NCBI RefSeq assembly: GCF_007860015.1
Contig: NZ_SJPS01000001.1
Span: 1,302,001 to 1,366,000 of the forward strand
Length of the DNA stretch: 64,000 nt
Origin: Bythopirellula polymerisocia
GTDB taxonomy: Bacteria; Planctomycetota; Planctomycetia; Pirellulales; Lacipirellulaceae
Reading direction: 5' to 3'
Shown: positions 24,321-33,684 of the stretch, piece by piece
How the letters are laid out: every line of letters starts with the position of its first letter
Position numbering within the stretch: the stretch's first letter is position 1
Notes under the pieces: generated by a model
The model's input: the letters and a program-made list of their open reading frames with translations, nothing else
Databases searched by the model: none
Told to the model about the DNA's origin: nothing
Made by a program: the position numbers and the translations under genes

Positions 24321-27300
24321 CTATAGAGGGGCTCTCCAAATCTGGAGTTTCGAGGACTTGGGTGGAGGCGCGAGACCTTGTCCGATCAAGGTAGATCCAT
24401 CTGGCGAAAACTGCATAGAGCCCACATCAACTTTCGGATACAGCGTTGCCAGTTCTCTCCCTGTTGCAACATGCCAAAGCTTAACCATCCTATCGTCCGC
24501 ATAACTTACTAGCGTCTTCCCGTCGGGCGAGAAATCAATGCTGTGAACTCCCCGTCGGTGACCGCGTAGTGTGAACACCAGTGACTTGCTTGCGACATTC
24601 CAAACCTTGATCGTCGCGTCAAAGCTGGCGGTCGCAACGTACCTTTCGTCAGGCGAACACGCTACGCCAACGATCTGCCGAATGTGTTCGCAGTCAAACT
24701 CAGCGAGCAGCCTGCCGGAAAGGTCCCACACTCTTGCGACACCTGAATTAGAGTCAAGTGCGCTTCCAGCGCCGACTACGATGCCACCAGAGCCAACCGC
24801 GAGTGGCAACAGTGGAACGTTCGACTGACGCTTGAGGCCATGCTTCCAAGATGCGACAACTTGATGCGTGGTGAGATCGATCAAGCTCATTTGTGATTCA
24901 TTGGCGATAGCCGCGGTCGTTCCGTTAGCCGCCGCACCGATCTTGGTGTCGTCGGGCAGGCTAATCGTCTTGGCTGGTTGCCAGGTATTTGTGTTCCAAA
25001 AAGTGAATTCGTGCCCAAGACTTGGCCCCTTAAGAGACCAACTGATTTTCGCCGTAATCAATTCGGACTGATCTGGCAATTCGTGAACCGCAACCCCCTT
25101 TATGCTGGAGACAACCTCAAATGTCTCTGGATTCCTAATCGTGGTCGTGAAGAATGGAGTCGGTGTTGCCATCCATTTGCTGCTCTTCGAATAGACAATC
25201 GGCGCAGGCCCCAAGCCCTGATTGATCGTCGTACTGTTAGTGCTGCGATTCGCACTCCAGATGAGAATCGACTTGTCTTGGCTTCCCGACGCCAAATGCT
25301 GCCCGTCTGCCGTTATGGCAACCGAAAATACTTCATCGCCGTGACCATACAGCCTCGCAATTGGTTCAAATTCCGGCACGGACCACATGGAAACGTCGTG
25401 GTTGTAGCTTCCGGTGACCAAGAAATCTCCATCCCGCGACATCATCATTTGATTTGTTCCAACCGCATCTTTTGGAAATGGGCGTTCCCAGTCCGCATTC
25501 TTAGCTCGGTACACTACGGGAGGAATCCCACGCGCCCGAACGACAAGCCCTTTGCCTCCTGCAAACAGCGCCGCAAGGGCCCGAGGGCTCCTAAAGAGGC
25601 CAAAGGTTGACCTTACTTCGGCCGGCAAGTCGACCGTTGTCTGTATCGTTGCATCGGCGACGTTCCACACTCTGACGACATCGCCCTGAATCCATCCAAA
25701 CGCCTCGCCATCTGGTGAAAAGACGACATCGGCTGGCCGTTTGAGTTGATAGAACTCGTGCGCCTCGCTCGTCGCGTGGTTCCAACGAACAAGCTTTCCG
25801 TCAGTCAAGACGAGAATCGAATAGTTCTCCCGAGGTGAGAAAGCAAAGTGCTGGACGCCCTCCTGAACACCCCCGGTCGGCTCAAATGTTTCTGGATCCA
25901 ACAGCTCCAGCCTTGCATCGTCATTCAATAATCCGATGAATCCATCGTAGGAAAAGCCGATGTCCTTGACGTTTTCCCATTGCCGCAGCATCGTCTTGTT
26001 TCGCCAGTCCCACAGAATGGTTTCGTTGTAACCTCTTGACAGTAATAGTCGACCGCTCGGCGAGAACGCGAGCCGATTGATGATGCTGGTATGCCCGACC
26101 AGCTTAAACAGGTGGTCGCCCTTTGCTTTTTGGTTAAAATACCTCCATTCCCAGCCGCGCAAGTCCGACTCGCCTGGTCTTGGCATTTGGTATTGAAGCA
26201 GTGCCCGAGCAGCCCCGAGACTGCCGTCTGCCAGATAGTTGTTCACAGCCTTCATATCAGCCGCGTATAGATTAAGCCGTGCCTTCTCCCTCTCCTCGCT
26301 GACTCGCTGCCGTTCGGTCTCGGCCAATTGACGTTGGCGTTTCTCCTCATCGCGAGCTTGTTCAGCCGAGGCGGTTGCGAATTCGGCCTGCGTGAGGGCC
26401 GACTGCGCATCCCGCTTGGACCGAGTCGCCTGCACTGCCATCACCGAGCAAATCACAGCAGTTGCCAACAGCAAGACGACGATACCGCTGGCTGCTGCAA
26501 TGAAGCTGCGGTGTTTGGACGCGAACTTTTGCAGCAGATACCATGTGCTCGGCGCGACGGCGCTGACCGGTTCATTCCGAAGATGCCGTTGTACGTCCGC
26601 GCGAAGGGCATCGGCCGTATCGTATCGACGCGAGCGGTCCTTTTCGAGGGACTTCATCACGATCCAATCCAGTTCACCTCGTACCAATCGGCCGATCTGG
26701 TGCTCACTCGTGCTCCGCTGCTGACAGACGAGCGGTAGGCGATCGCCAAGTGTGCTCAGCCGGGTACTGGGCTTGGGTGACTCCTGTTCCTGAATGATCC
26801 GCAGCATCTCAGCGTAACCAGCCATCCGTAACGCTTCGGCCTCGATCGGGGTCGTCCCTGTGAGCAATTCATACAGCAATACACCGAGTGAATAAATGTC
26901 GCAGCGAGTATCGACATCCAGACCGCTCATCTCCGCTTGCTCGGGGCTCATGTACTGCGGAGTTCCTACCATTTGCCCATAGCGCGTGAATAAAGTTTTT
27001 TCGGTGAGCCGCTGCGAGATCGCTTTCGAGATACCAAAGTCGATGACCTTCGGGATCGGTATGCCGTCGTGCAGGGTCACCATGACGTTCGAGGGTTTCA
27101 AATCACGGTGGATTACACCCTTATGGTGCGCGTGCTGCACTGCGGAGCAGACAGTCACAAACAACTCCAACCGTTGCCGAGTAGTGAGTCGATTTCCATC
27201 GCAGAACTCCGTAATCGAAACACCCTTGACCAGTTCCATGACAAAGTAAGGTCGACCACTCGAAGTGGCGCCGGCGTCGAGCACTTTGGCAATGTTGGGA

Positions 27301-27746
27301 TGATCCATCAATGCCAGCGCTTGACGCTCCGCCTCAAATCGCGCAATCACCTCCCGCGTATCCATACCAGGCTTGATGATCTTCAACGCCACTTGTCGGC
27401 GCACTGGCTCCTGCTGCTCCGCCATGTAAACCATGCCAAAGCCGCCTTGACCTATTTCCTGCAGCAGCTTGTAGGTGGCAATGAGCGTACCGGGCTTCTC
27501 GGACGAATCAACAACTCTTGCTGCCGGCGTGAGGTGGTCCTCTGTCTCCACGGGGTCGAATTTCACCGCTGGTCGGTCGAGGTAGCTTTCCGGTTCGTCG
27601 TTGGCTGCGAGCAGAGCTTCCACGCGGCGACGGAGATTGGTATCTGCCTCGCAAGAGTCATCTAAGAAAGCTTGACGATCTGTGGCAGACTCGATATCGA
27701 TCGCCTGCCAGAAAATATCTTTCGCATTGTGGGCTTGGTCAGACAT
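24321..27746 (-). CDS. Membrane Ser/Thr protein kinase with WD40 propeller
   Basis: A 1141-residue Hanks-type kinase. Residues 1-70 repeat the N-terminal domain of the neighbouring kinase ('[19 protein letters not shown]', '[16 protein letters not shown]'). The kinase domain (~90-360) has '[15 protein letters not shown]', Lys122 in VALKI, 'HRDLKPSN' (Asp215), 'DFG' (Asp236) and '[10 protein letters not shown]'. A membrane helix ('[17 protein letters not shown]', ~420-440) is followed by a coiled coil rich in Ala, Glu, Gln and Arg ('[18 protein letters not shown]'). Then come ~600 residues of WD40 repeats ('[17 protein letters not shown]', '[17 protein letters not shown]', '[17 protein letters not shown]'). 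This is the common planctomycete 'kinase-WD40' type; the propeller is probably an extracytoplasmic sensor. It follows the ECF sigma gene by 90 bp. Confidence 0.95.
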   Translation of the reverse strand: MSDQAHNAKDIFWQAIDIESATDRQAFLDDSCEADTNLRRRVEALLAANDEPESYLDRPAVKFDPVETEDHLTPAARVVDSSEKPGTLIATYKLLQEIGQGGFGMVYMAEQQEPVRRQVALKIIKPGMDTREVIARFEAERQALALMDHPNIAKVLDAGATSSGRPYFVMELVKGVSITEFCDGNRLTTRQRLELFVTVCSAVQHAHHKGVIHRDLKPSNVMVTLHDGIPIPKVIDFGISKAISQRLTEKTLFTRYGQMVGTPQYMSPEQAEMSGLDVDTRCDIYSLGVLLYELLTGTTPIEAEALRMAGYAEMLRIIQEQESPKPSTRLSTLGDRLPLVCQQRSTSEHQIGRLVRGELDWIVMKSLEKDRSRRYDTADALRADVQRHLRNEPVSAVAPSTWYLLQKFASKHRSFIAAASGIVVLLLATAVICSVMAVQATRSKRDAQSALTQAEFATASAEQARDEEKRQRQLAETERQRVSEEREKARLNLYAADMKAVNNYLADGSLGAARALLQYQMPRPGESDLRGWEWRYFNQKAKGDHLFKLVGHTSIINRLAFSPSGRLLLSRGYNETILWDWRNKTMLRQWENVKDIGFSYDGFIGLLNDDARLELLDPETFEPTGGVQEGVQHFAFSPRENYSILVLTDGKLVRWNHATSEAHEFYQLKRPADVVFSPDGEAFGWIQGDVVRVWNVADATIQTTVDLPAEVRSTFGLFRSPRALAALFAGGKGLVVRARGIPPVVYRAKNADWERPFPKDAVGTNQMMMSRDGDFLVTGSYNHDVSMWSVPEFEPIARLYGHGDEVFSVAITADGQHLASGSQDKSILIWSANRSTNSTTINQGLGPAPIVYSKSSKWMATPTPFFTTTIRNPETFEVVSSIKGVAVHELPDQSELITAKISWSLKGPSLGHEFTFWNTNTWQPAKTISLPDDTKIGAAANGTTAAIANESQMSLIDLTTHQVVASWKHGLKRQSNVPLLPLAVGSGGIVVGAGSALDSNSGVARVWDLSGRLLAEFDCEHIRQIVGVACSPDERYVATASFDATIKVWNVASKSLVFTLRGHRRGVHSIDFSPDGKTLVSYADDRMVKLWHVATGRELATLYPKVDVGSMQFSPDGSTLIGQGLAPPPKSSKLQIWRAPL

Positions 27747-27836
27747 GATGAATATCCAAGTATGATTTGTTGAGAACTTTGTATTTTCTGATCGACACTC
27801 GTCTAGGGCGACAGCAACGGTATCGGTGTCTGCAAG

Positions 27837-28406
27837 TTACTCTGGCTTTTTATCGTCCGACAATTCGCACTGCAACCACGCGCGGGCAAAAGACCAGTGC
27901 CGATAGGAATTGGCGCGTGAAAGATCCAAAGCGTTGCCTGCTTCTTCAACGGACAAGCCAGCGAAGTAGCGTAGTTTTACGATTTCACCTGCCAATTGGT
28001 CTTCTTCGGAAAGCCGGTCAAGCGCTTCGCTAATCGCCAGCACTTCATGGGGCCGAGCGCTCATCGCGATATCACAGTTCTCCAAATCTACGCGATCTCG
28101 CTCGCCACCATGCTTATGTCGAGACTTGCGACGCGCATTCTCGACCAGAATACGCCGCATCGATTCGGCTGCAGCGGCGAAAAAGTGGCCGCGATTGTCC
28201 CAATGGGGGCCGCTGTTGGCTCCTACCAAGCGTAAGTATGCCTCGTGAACTAACGCCGTCGCATCGAGTGTCTGCCCTGGTTTTTCGCGGGCCATTTTCT
28301 GCTTAGCGAGACGTCGCAGCTCGTCATATACCAGCGGCAACAATTGCTGTGATGCACCAGAGTCACCCTTAGCTGCAGCGGACAGGATGTTCGTGATATC
28401 GTTCAT
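27837..28406 (-). CDS. ECF-like sigma factor of the kinase-linked planctomycete type
   Basis: A 189-residue sigma factor. Motifs: 'LLPLVYDELRRLAKQKMARE' and 'TLDATALVHEAYLRLVG' at the N-terminus, 'RGHFFAAAAESMRRILVENARRK' in region 2, and 'EIVKLRYFAGLSVEEAGNALDLS' with 'SYRHWSFARAWLQCEL' in region 4. This pattern is typical of the large planctomycete group of sigma factors encoded next to Ser/Thr kinases. The start ATG at 28406 (MNDITNIL) is preferred over an upstream one that adds a Cys/Pro-rich leader. It directly precedes the WD40 kinase gene on the same strand; control by the kinases through phosphorylation is a reasonable inference from the gene order but not shown by sequence. Confidence 0.93.
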   Translation of the reverse strand: MNDITNILSAAAKGDSGASQQLLPLVYDELRRLAKQKMAREKPGQTLDATALVHEAYLRLVGANSGPHWDNRGHFFAAAAESMRRILVENARRKSRHKHGGERDRVDLENCDIAMSARPHEVLAISEALDRLSEEDQLAGEIVKLRYFAGLSVEEAGNALDLSRANSYRHWSFARAWLQCELSDDKKPE

Positions 28407-28518
28407 GCAATTTGGTGTGAGTGAAAGTTCGATGGGAATCGGCGAGAATCTATTAAACTCCGTAGGACATGGCTTGCAAGTAGTCGCCTTCAGCAAGAAT
28501 ATCCGATTGAGGCGGTGT

Positions 28519-28878
28519 CTAAGGGATGGCGCTGAGCAAGCGAAACAATTCAAACGGGCTCAAGTCTGCAATCGTTTCGAAGGAAGTCCTGAGACGTTCT
28601 CCTGCAGAAACGAGTTGGCCCCACGACAGGAACAAGACTCCAGCAGCTGCTGCAAGAGCGGTTATCGCAGAAATGGCATCAGATGCCGTACTCGTGACTA
28701 CGGCCAGCTTGATGGAAGACAGCTCTGCTTCAGCAGCAACTTGTTCCGGTGTGAATCGGAGCAAATCATCGAGTTTCAGAATGTCGTGAACTACGAGGTC
28801 TACCGTCGCCGGATCCTCCAAGTTTTCCCTGATAGCGAAATCGGCAGTGGGCGAGGCTTGTGCTAGGGTCGCGAGCAT
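28519..28878 (-). CDS. Hypothetical protein with one hydrophobic segment
   Basis: A 119-codon frame upstream of the ECF sigma gene on the same strand (112 bp gap). It has an acidic N-terminal half ('DFAIRENLEDPATVDLVVHD', 'LRFTPEQVAAEAEL') and a small-residue hydrophobic stretch 'SAITALAAAAGVLFLSW' around residues 70-87. The composition looks protein-like, but no family is recognised and no ribosome-binding site stands out. Opposite-strand frames over the same DNA look less convincing. Confidence 0.5.
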   Translation of the reverse strand: MLATLAQASPTADFAIRENLEDPATVDLVVHDILKLDDLLRFTPEQVAAEAELSSIKLAVVTSTASDAISAITALAAAAGVLFLSWGQLVSAGERLRTSFETIADLSPFELFRLLSAIP

Positions 28879-29103
28879 TATGTAATCCCTGAAGGCTGAT
28901 ATTGCAGGATATTAGCGAATACACAGGTCAATGCGACTTCCGAGATCGGTTTGTCTCAAAAAACTTGATTCTTGCTCGCTAAAACTCAGATCTGGAAATC
29001 CCTGCACCAGCTTTCGTCTCGATACGTGCCTAAGGAGGACTCCTTCGGCTGTCTTCTTGCGGAGAAGTTGATCACCCATTGGTCACCGTGACCAAGCAAC
29101 TCG

Positions 29104-30543
29104 TTAGTCGTGACGGTGATGTTCGAAGTGTACGCTTGGTGGCGTCGTGTGGCAGACCGTACATTTTGAGATTGTTCCCGAGTAGCCCTGCAATTCGATC
29201 GCTTGCAAATTGTCTTGCGGTGTGACCGCTGGACCTATTGCATGCGGGCTGCCGTGGCAGGCGGCACAATGGACGCCGCCATGCCCATGGGAATCTTTGA
29301 ACAATTTGCCGGGTTCCTCGAAATCAAACTCCGGTTGACGCGATTTGTGGCAACTACCACAGGTTGGCTCATCTACCCAAGGGATACGATTGAGATCGGC
29401 TACCGCTGTCATGTTGCCATGGCATGACGTACAGTAAATGCCCTTGGCAAAATGGACATCCCGTTGGCAGTTCGTTTGGAAGCCGGGGTGACAAGCATAG
29501 CACTCATTTGTCAGTCCCATGGCAAAGACCGGTTGCATACGGGACGCGTGCGATCCGTGCATTGCCTCTGACAGCGATTTCACACCAGGAATACCAATCG
29601 TTCCCAAAGCGGGGTCGAAATGGCATGAGGCACACAGCACCGCACCGCCGCCAAACAATTGGGTGTTGTGTTTTTGGTCGTGCTTCATGAGAATGTCAGC
29701 GTCTACCATGGGCCCGGGTAATCCTGGAGCGTGGCAGATATTGCAGCTTATTTCCCATGAAACGGGAACCACTGCGTGGGTGAGGGCCAACACCTTCCCT
29801 TCGGACTCTACCGAGATTTCGCCAAGTGGATACGGGTTGAGTACCCCGTTGTCGGTGATCGGAGTGAGCGGAATGCCCGTGGCCGCCCAATCGTTCGCCC
29901 CGGTGGGGGCCATCTTGCCCTGTAGACTATTTCCTGTGAGTCCCACGTCGGGCGTTAAGTTCACTCCGAAGAGCTGAGGAGCGTACTGCCAAAAGTTTGT
30001 CTTCGGAGCCGATGTTGTGTTGTTGGTAATCCGATACTTGACCTCGACGCCGCTGCGAACAATCGTGGGTTCGCGTCCTCTGCGAATCACCTGGGCATGG
30101 AGATTGTTGTAGGGCGGCAGGATGCAAAGTTGCGAAAAGTCCTGATTCATGCAATGCATTCCAAGATCGTTGTAGCCAATTACCACATAGCTGCCATTTT
30201 GAGGGAACCTTGGTCGCCGGGAGGGTCGGTAGGGGGGGCGGTAGGACGGTCGATTGCTTTGAACAGTAACTCTTTGATCATCCTCAGGTGATTGACCAAA
30301 CAAGAGAGCAGAAGTCGTAAGAAGACCGAAGTAACATCCAAGAAGGGAAATGACTAATTGGCGCCAACGCACTTTGCCAGTTCGGTCCAGGCCAAAGACT
30401 GATCTTCGCTTTTTGTACAACTTGTCTTCTCCCGAAAGTCTTGATTCGAACATTTTTACGAGATCTGCAACCATCCGGCCAAAACTGGGTGCTATCGAAT
30501 CTGCATTGGACGAAAAGATTGCTAGAGGTGAGCTGTAGCACAT
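29104..30543 (-). CDS. Multiheme c-type cytochrome, seven CxxCH sites
   Basis: A protein of up to 479 residues with seven heme-binding motifs in order: CNICH, CASCH, CYACH, CTSCH, CGSCH, CAACH and CTVCH, all in the C-terminal half. Before them lies the motif 'GYNDLGMHCMNQDFSQL', which I have seen in exported cytochromes of this general type. A signal or anchor helix lies around residues 62-84 ('LVISLLGCYFGLLTTSALLF'), so the true start may be later (ATG at 30474 or 30453). A Pro/Arg/Tyr-rich linker ('RPSYRPPYRPSRRP') follows. The C-terminus ends His-rich. Probably periplasmic electron transfer; the redox partner is not evident. It stands alone. Confidence 0.9.
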   Translation of the reverse strand: MCYSSPLAIFSSNADSIAPSFGRMVADLVKMFESRLSGEDKLYKKRRSVFGLDRTGKVRWRQLVISLLGCYFGLLTTSALLFGQSPEDDQRVTVQSNRPSYRPPYRPSRRPRFPQNGSYVVIGYNDLGMHCMNQDFSQLCILPPYNNLHAQVIRRGREPTIVRSGVEVKYRITNNTTSAPKTNFWQYAPQLFGVNLTPDVGLTGNSLQGKMAPTGANDWAATGIPLTPITDNGVLNPYPLGEISVESEGKVLALTHAVVPVSWEISCNICHAPGLPGPMVDADILMKHDQKHNTQLFGGGAVLCASCHFDPALGTIGIPGVKSLSEAMHGSHASRMQPVFAMGLTNECYACHPGFQTNCQRDVHFAKGIYCTSCHGNMTAVADLNRIPWVDEPTCGSCHKSRQPEFDFEEPGKLFKDSHGHGGVHCAACHGSPHAIGPAVTPQDNLQAIELQGYSGTISKCTVCHTTPPSVHFEHHRHD

Positions 30544-31449
30544 GGTTGCGAACGCTTATGGGGAAAAGGGCAGCCCTCTGCTTGGGAGGCAGCTCTTCAT
30601 TAATGTGTAGCCGAAAGTGAAATCCGCCTCCGCCACATTTTTCTAGGATTTTTTGAATCCGTTAAAGTGATCGAGCAGTTGATGCCTCAATTCTTCCTAA
30701 ATCAGGAGAACCTAGTTTCTTTGCGCGGCATTGATTTCTTGAGCCCACGCGTTAATCAACAGCACTGCCAACTCAAAAAGACCACGCCTACGGTAGTTAT
30801 TCGCAAGAAACCGCGCCGAAATCAGCCATTTCGGGGTGCCAGAACGCGAGGTGCAGAGACACCAATTGAGTAGACTCAAATTGTAACCCGCGTCCCTGGA
30901 AGCCTTTAGTCGTTGATGCATGACGACTTACAGAAATAGAGAGTCGAGGCGGCGGGAATTGGCCTCGCCGCAGGTGTCGATGCAACCTCGGGGAGATTTA
31001 TTGTCGGAAATCGCGAACTGCGTGTTGCGCCCCAGAGTTTCGAAAGTAGGCGTTTAGACTTACGCTAGCTATTAGTCGTCAGTTGTTAGCCAGTCCTCGA
31101 ATCCTCGTCCCCAGCCAAGTATATTCTAGATGCTATTGATTAGAGTGAAGTGGTCGGTGGACAGTAACATGTTGGCAGGGCAACGCCCGCGAGGCACTCA
31201 TCACTCTCCCCTCTATCTTCCTGCAGTCAGTGCCGTTCGCGGCTTTTCAATCTTCGCTACGGTCTTTCGTAGGATGGCGTGCTTGCACCCATCTTTTGAT
31301 TCGTAAGCTAATGCAGATGAGTGTACCTGCTGGCCGAAATATTTCCGAAGCGTTGAGCATCCTTTAGCCAGCAGAACCACCCATCTTACCCTCAGCGACT
31401 CTGCGGTGAAAATCTTCCCCCAGTCCTCAGATCTTAGTCCCCCCCACAA
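30544..31449. other. Long intergenic region, no gene recognised
   Basis: About 900 bp between the cytochrome and the CoA-binding protein gene. Several open frames shorter than 80 codons are present on both strands, none with a start signal, family motif or sensible composition. It may hold a degraded gene or the promoter of the cytochrome gene; nothing specific can be supported. Confidence 0.5.
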
Positions 31450-31830
31450 TTAGCCCAGCGATCCAGGGCTCACGCCCAAATCGACAATGCTGCATGCCAC
31501 AATCGGATTGAGACCTAACTCTCGTGCAGTCTCAACCAACTCGTCACTTTCGCTACCTGGGTTGAGCCACAACTCATCGCAACCCTTGGCGGCGATCTCG
31601 GGAAGCAGTTTCAAGCCAACCGCAGGGGGAACATACAGGCTGATCCGGTCAAGTCGCTCGGCGGGGACCTCGGCGAGCGATTGATAAGTAGTCAATCCCT
31701 CAATTTCGCCACCTTTGGGATTGATTGGAAACACCTCATATCCTTGGGCCAGGTGTGCCCGCACGGACTTGTTGCCGAATTTGCTGCGGTCGGCACTGGC
31801 ACCGATGATGGCGACGGTAGGGCGAGACAT
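31450..31830 (-). CDS. CoA-binding domain protein (YccU-like)
   Basis: A 126-residue single-domain Rossmann protein: 'TVAIIGASADRSKFGNKSVR' at the N-terminus, 'YEVFPINPKGGEIEG', 'DRISLYVPPAVGLKLLPEI', and 'ELWLNPGSESDELVETA' with the late Cys in 'IVACSIVDLG'. This is the CoA-binding domain family related to the N-terminal domain of succinyl-CoA synthetase alpha (YccU/YneT group). The start is set at 31830 because the family begins immediately before the first strand. The exact cellular role of this family is not known. Single gene. Confidence 0.92.
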   Translation of the reverse strand: MSRPTVAIIGASADRSKFGNKSVRAHLAQGYEVFPINPKGGEIEGLTTYQSLAEVPAERLDRISLYVPPAVGLKLLPEIAAKGCDELWLNPGSESDELVETARELGLNPIVACSIVDLGVSPGSLG

Positions 31831-32117
31831 GGGGTGACCTTCGATATTGGAGGAATGGGATTGGGAAAGAAGCCGCCATTCTAGTTTGAAGGGGATCCAA
31901 GGAGTAGGTATCCTCATCGTTGACCGACTCTCCGAGTCGGAAATATCCAACAAGGAGAGTCGGGCAACATTGGCCGGTATTTCCGCGCAAACCGTCAGCA
32001 ACCGACTAACCGCCGATTCCCGCTAAAATCCCGCAAAAAGTTGCTGCCTGATGGCGCGGCAATTATACTTGTGGTAGGCCTTTTTGTTCCCAACCGTCTA
32101 CGACGAACAGAGAATCT

Positions 32118-33116
32118 ATGTTTGGCGCCTCTACGAATATTCGTTTGTTTTCTGGCTCGCGCTATGTGGCGTTTGCTACGTGCTTGATCGCACAACTGGC
32201 CCTGTGCAATTTCCTCGCTGCGCAAGAGTCAGTCGACGTTGCTGCCGCTGGACCTCAGTTTGCCCCCGGTGTGTTGACGACGATCGCACCTGACCTGGAG
32301 CCTGCTGACACGCTCAATGTGCATGACATGGTAGAAGTGCGGGCCATTAAAGATCTCAAACGTACACCGAACATACTTTCAGAGAGTCGCACGCTGTATG
32401 AGATGACCCGAGACGCGGAGTTTCGCCAAAGCGTTTGGTGTCTAGAATTTTCGTTCAAACCACTACGGATGATGTGGGTAGATGTCCCTCAGCCATCCCT
32501 GAAAATGCAACGCAAACTGATTTGGTACATGGTTTACCGCGTCCGCAATACGGGAGCGGGCCTCGTCCCCCAGCTGGACAAAGACGGTACCTTCACGACG
32601 GTCGAAAAGTCACTAGGACCACAGCGGTTCATCCCACAGTTTTTTCTCACCAGTCTGGATCGCGATTCCACAGGCGAGCCTGTCCGCAAATCCTATATGG
32701 ATCGGATTCTCCCTTCGGCAGTTGAGGCCATCGCCCGCCGCGAACTTCCGCAGGGGCAGCTCCTTAATAACGTGGAGATCTCCGAGCAGCTTTTGGAGCC
32801 TGAACAGGGCCGCTCCGTGGGTGGCTTGTGGGGCGTGGCGACTTGGGAAGATGTGGACCCCGAGATCGATTTTCTAGCGATTTATGTGCGAGGCCTTACC
32901 AATGCCTATCGCTGGGAGGATCAGCCAGATTTCCCCGTCGGAGCCGCCCCCGGTGAGGGCAGAATCTTCGAGCGCAAGGTCTTGCAGTTGAATTTCTGGC
33001 GTCCCGGCGACTCCTACGCCGAGAATGAGACCGAAATCCGGTTCGGATCGGCCCCTGGATTTGCAGGGTATTATGGCACACCGGAAGGCGTTGCCTATCA
33101 GTGGATTTACCGGTAG
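32118..33116 (+). CDS. Exported hypothetical protein conserved in planctomycetes
   Basis: A 332-residue protein with a signal peptide of ~36 residues ('YVAFATCLIAQLALCNFLAAQ'). The mature part is a beta-rich domain with conserved-looking aromatic stretches ('WCLEFSFKPLRMMWVDVPQ', 'LIWYMVYRVRNTG', 'IDFLAIYVRGLTNAYRW', 'FAGYYGTPEGVAYQWIYR'). I recognise this as a type of hypothetical protein seen repeatedly in planctomycete genomes, but I know of no function. It lies 90 bp before rpmA on the same strand and might be co-transcribed. Confidence 0.82.
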   Translation: MFGASTNIRLFSGSRYVAFATCLIAQLALCNFLAAQESVDVAAAGPQFAPGVLTTIAPDLEPADTLNVHDMVEVRAIKDLKRTPNILSESRTLYEMTRDAEFRQSVWCLEFSFKPLRMMWVDVPQPSLKMQRKLIWYMVYRVRNTGAGLVPQLDKDGTFTTVEKSLGPQRFIPQFFLTSLDRDSTGEPVRKSYMDRILPSAVEAIARRELPQGQLLNNVEISEQLLEPEQGRSVGGLWGVATWEDVDPEIDFLAIYVRGLTNAYRWEDQPDFPVGAAPGEGRIFERKVLQLNFWRPGDSYAENETEIRFGSAPGFAGYYGTPEGVAYQWIYR

Positions 33117-33206
33117 AATCGACGGGCTACAGGTCATCAATTGGGCAGCATACAGTCTTGCTGCTGCGAGACCCCGAACCCCTCAATTCAACAATCGTGG
33201 TTTGCC

Positions 33207-33458
33207 ATGGCTCATAAAAAAGGACAAGGTTCCAGTCGCAACGGTCGTGATTCCAACGGTCAGCGTCGTGGAGTAAAGCGTTTCGGCGGCGAAAAGGTTA
33301 TTGCCGGTAACATTCTCGTGCGTCAATTGGGCAACAAGTTTCACCCCGGCAAGGGTGTTGGCCAGGGGAAAGATTACACTCTCTTTGCCATCGTCGATGG
33401 CGAGGTCATGTTCGACCGCGAAGGTCGTCGAATCAACGTCCTCCCCGTCGCCTCCTGA
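33207..33458 (+). CDS. rpmA: 50S ribosomal protein L27
   Basis: An 83-residue L27. It begins '[20 protein letters not shown]' with the canonical HKKG and SSRNGRDS motifs and continues '[19 protein letters not shown]', '[18 protein letters not shown]', typical of the family. L27 sits near the peptidyl-transferase centre, where its N-terminus touches tRNA. The ATG at 33207 is fixed by the family; upstream codons in the same frame are not part of the protein. The usual partner rplU (L21) is not upstream; a planctomycete hypothetical takes that place. A terminator follows and obgE is next. Confidence 0.98.
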   Translation: MAHKKGQGSSRNGRDSNGQRRGVKRFGGEKVIAGNILVRQLGNKFHPGKGVGQGKDYTLFAIVDGEVMFDREGRRINVLPVAS

Positions 33459-33523
33459 CTCTTGCAAGCCCCGCCCTGAACGAGCTAAGCGGGACTTGCC
33501 AACAATCGCGACAACCATACTGC

Positions 33524-33555
33524 AAGGGATGCGCCTCGGTGTGCATCCCTTTTTC
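33524..33555 (+). terminator. Rho-independent terminator after rpmA
   Basis: AAGGGATGC pairs with GCATCCCTT around a 10-base loop, followed by a run of five T. It lies 65 bp after the rpmA stop. A second hairpin without a T run (CAAGCCCCGC / GCGGGACTTG) precedes it at 33464-33499. Confidence 0.85.
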
Positions 33556-33600
33556 GTTGTAGATTGAGGTAATATGGAGCCTCTGCATATCCATCACGAC

Positions 33601-33677
33601 GTCATTCCCGCGCAGGTGGGAACCCAGATCGCAGCGGTGAGAGACTAGATTCCCGCCTACGCGGGAAAGACGGAACT
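33601..33677. repeat. REP-type doublet (inverted pair) in the obgE leader
   Basis: Two inverted copies of a small hairpin unit: TTCCCGCGCAGGTGGGAA at 33605-33622 and TTCCCGCCTACGCGGGAA at 33650-33667, flanked by GTCA/CGTC-like ends and CCAG/CTAG-like ends. The units agree at 16 of 18 positions when one is reverse-complemented, with pairing kept in both stems. This resembles the widespread GTCATTCCCGCG...GGGAATCCAG intergenic repeat. It ends 8 bp before the obgE start codon. Confidence 0.85.
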
Positions 33678-33684
33678 GGAATTC

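Noticed and set aside
31213-31449. 78-codon minus-strand frame ending next to the CoA-binding protein gene
   Set aside because: No start signal and no family; looks like noncoding sequence.
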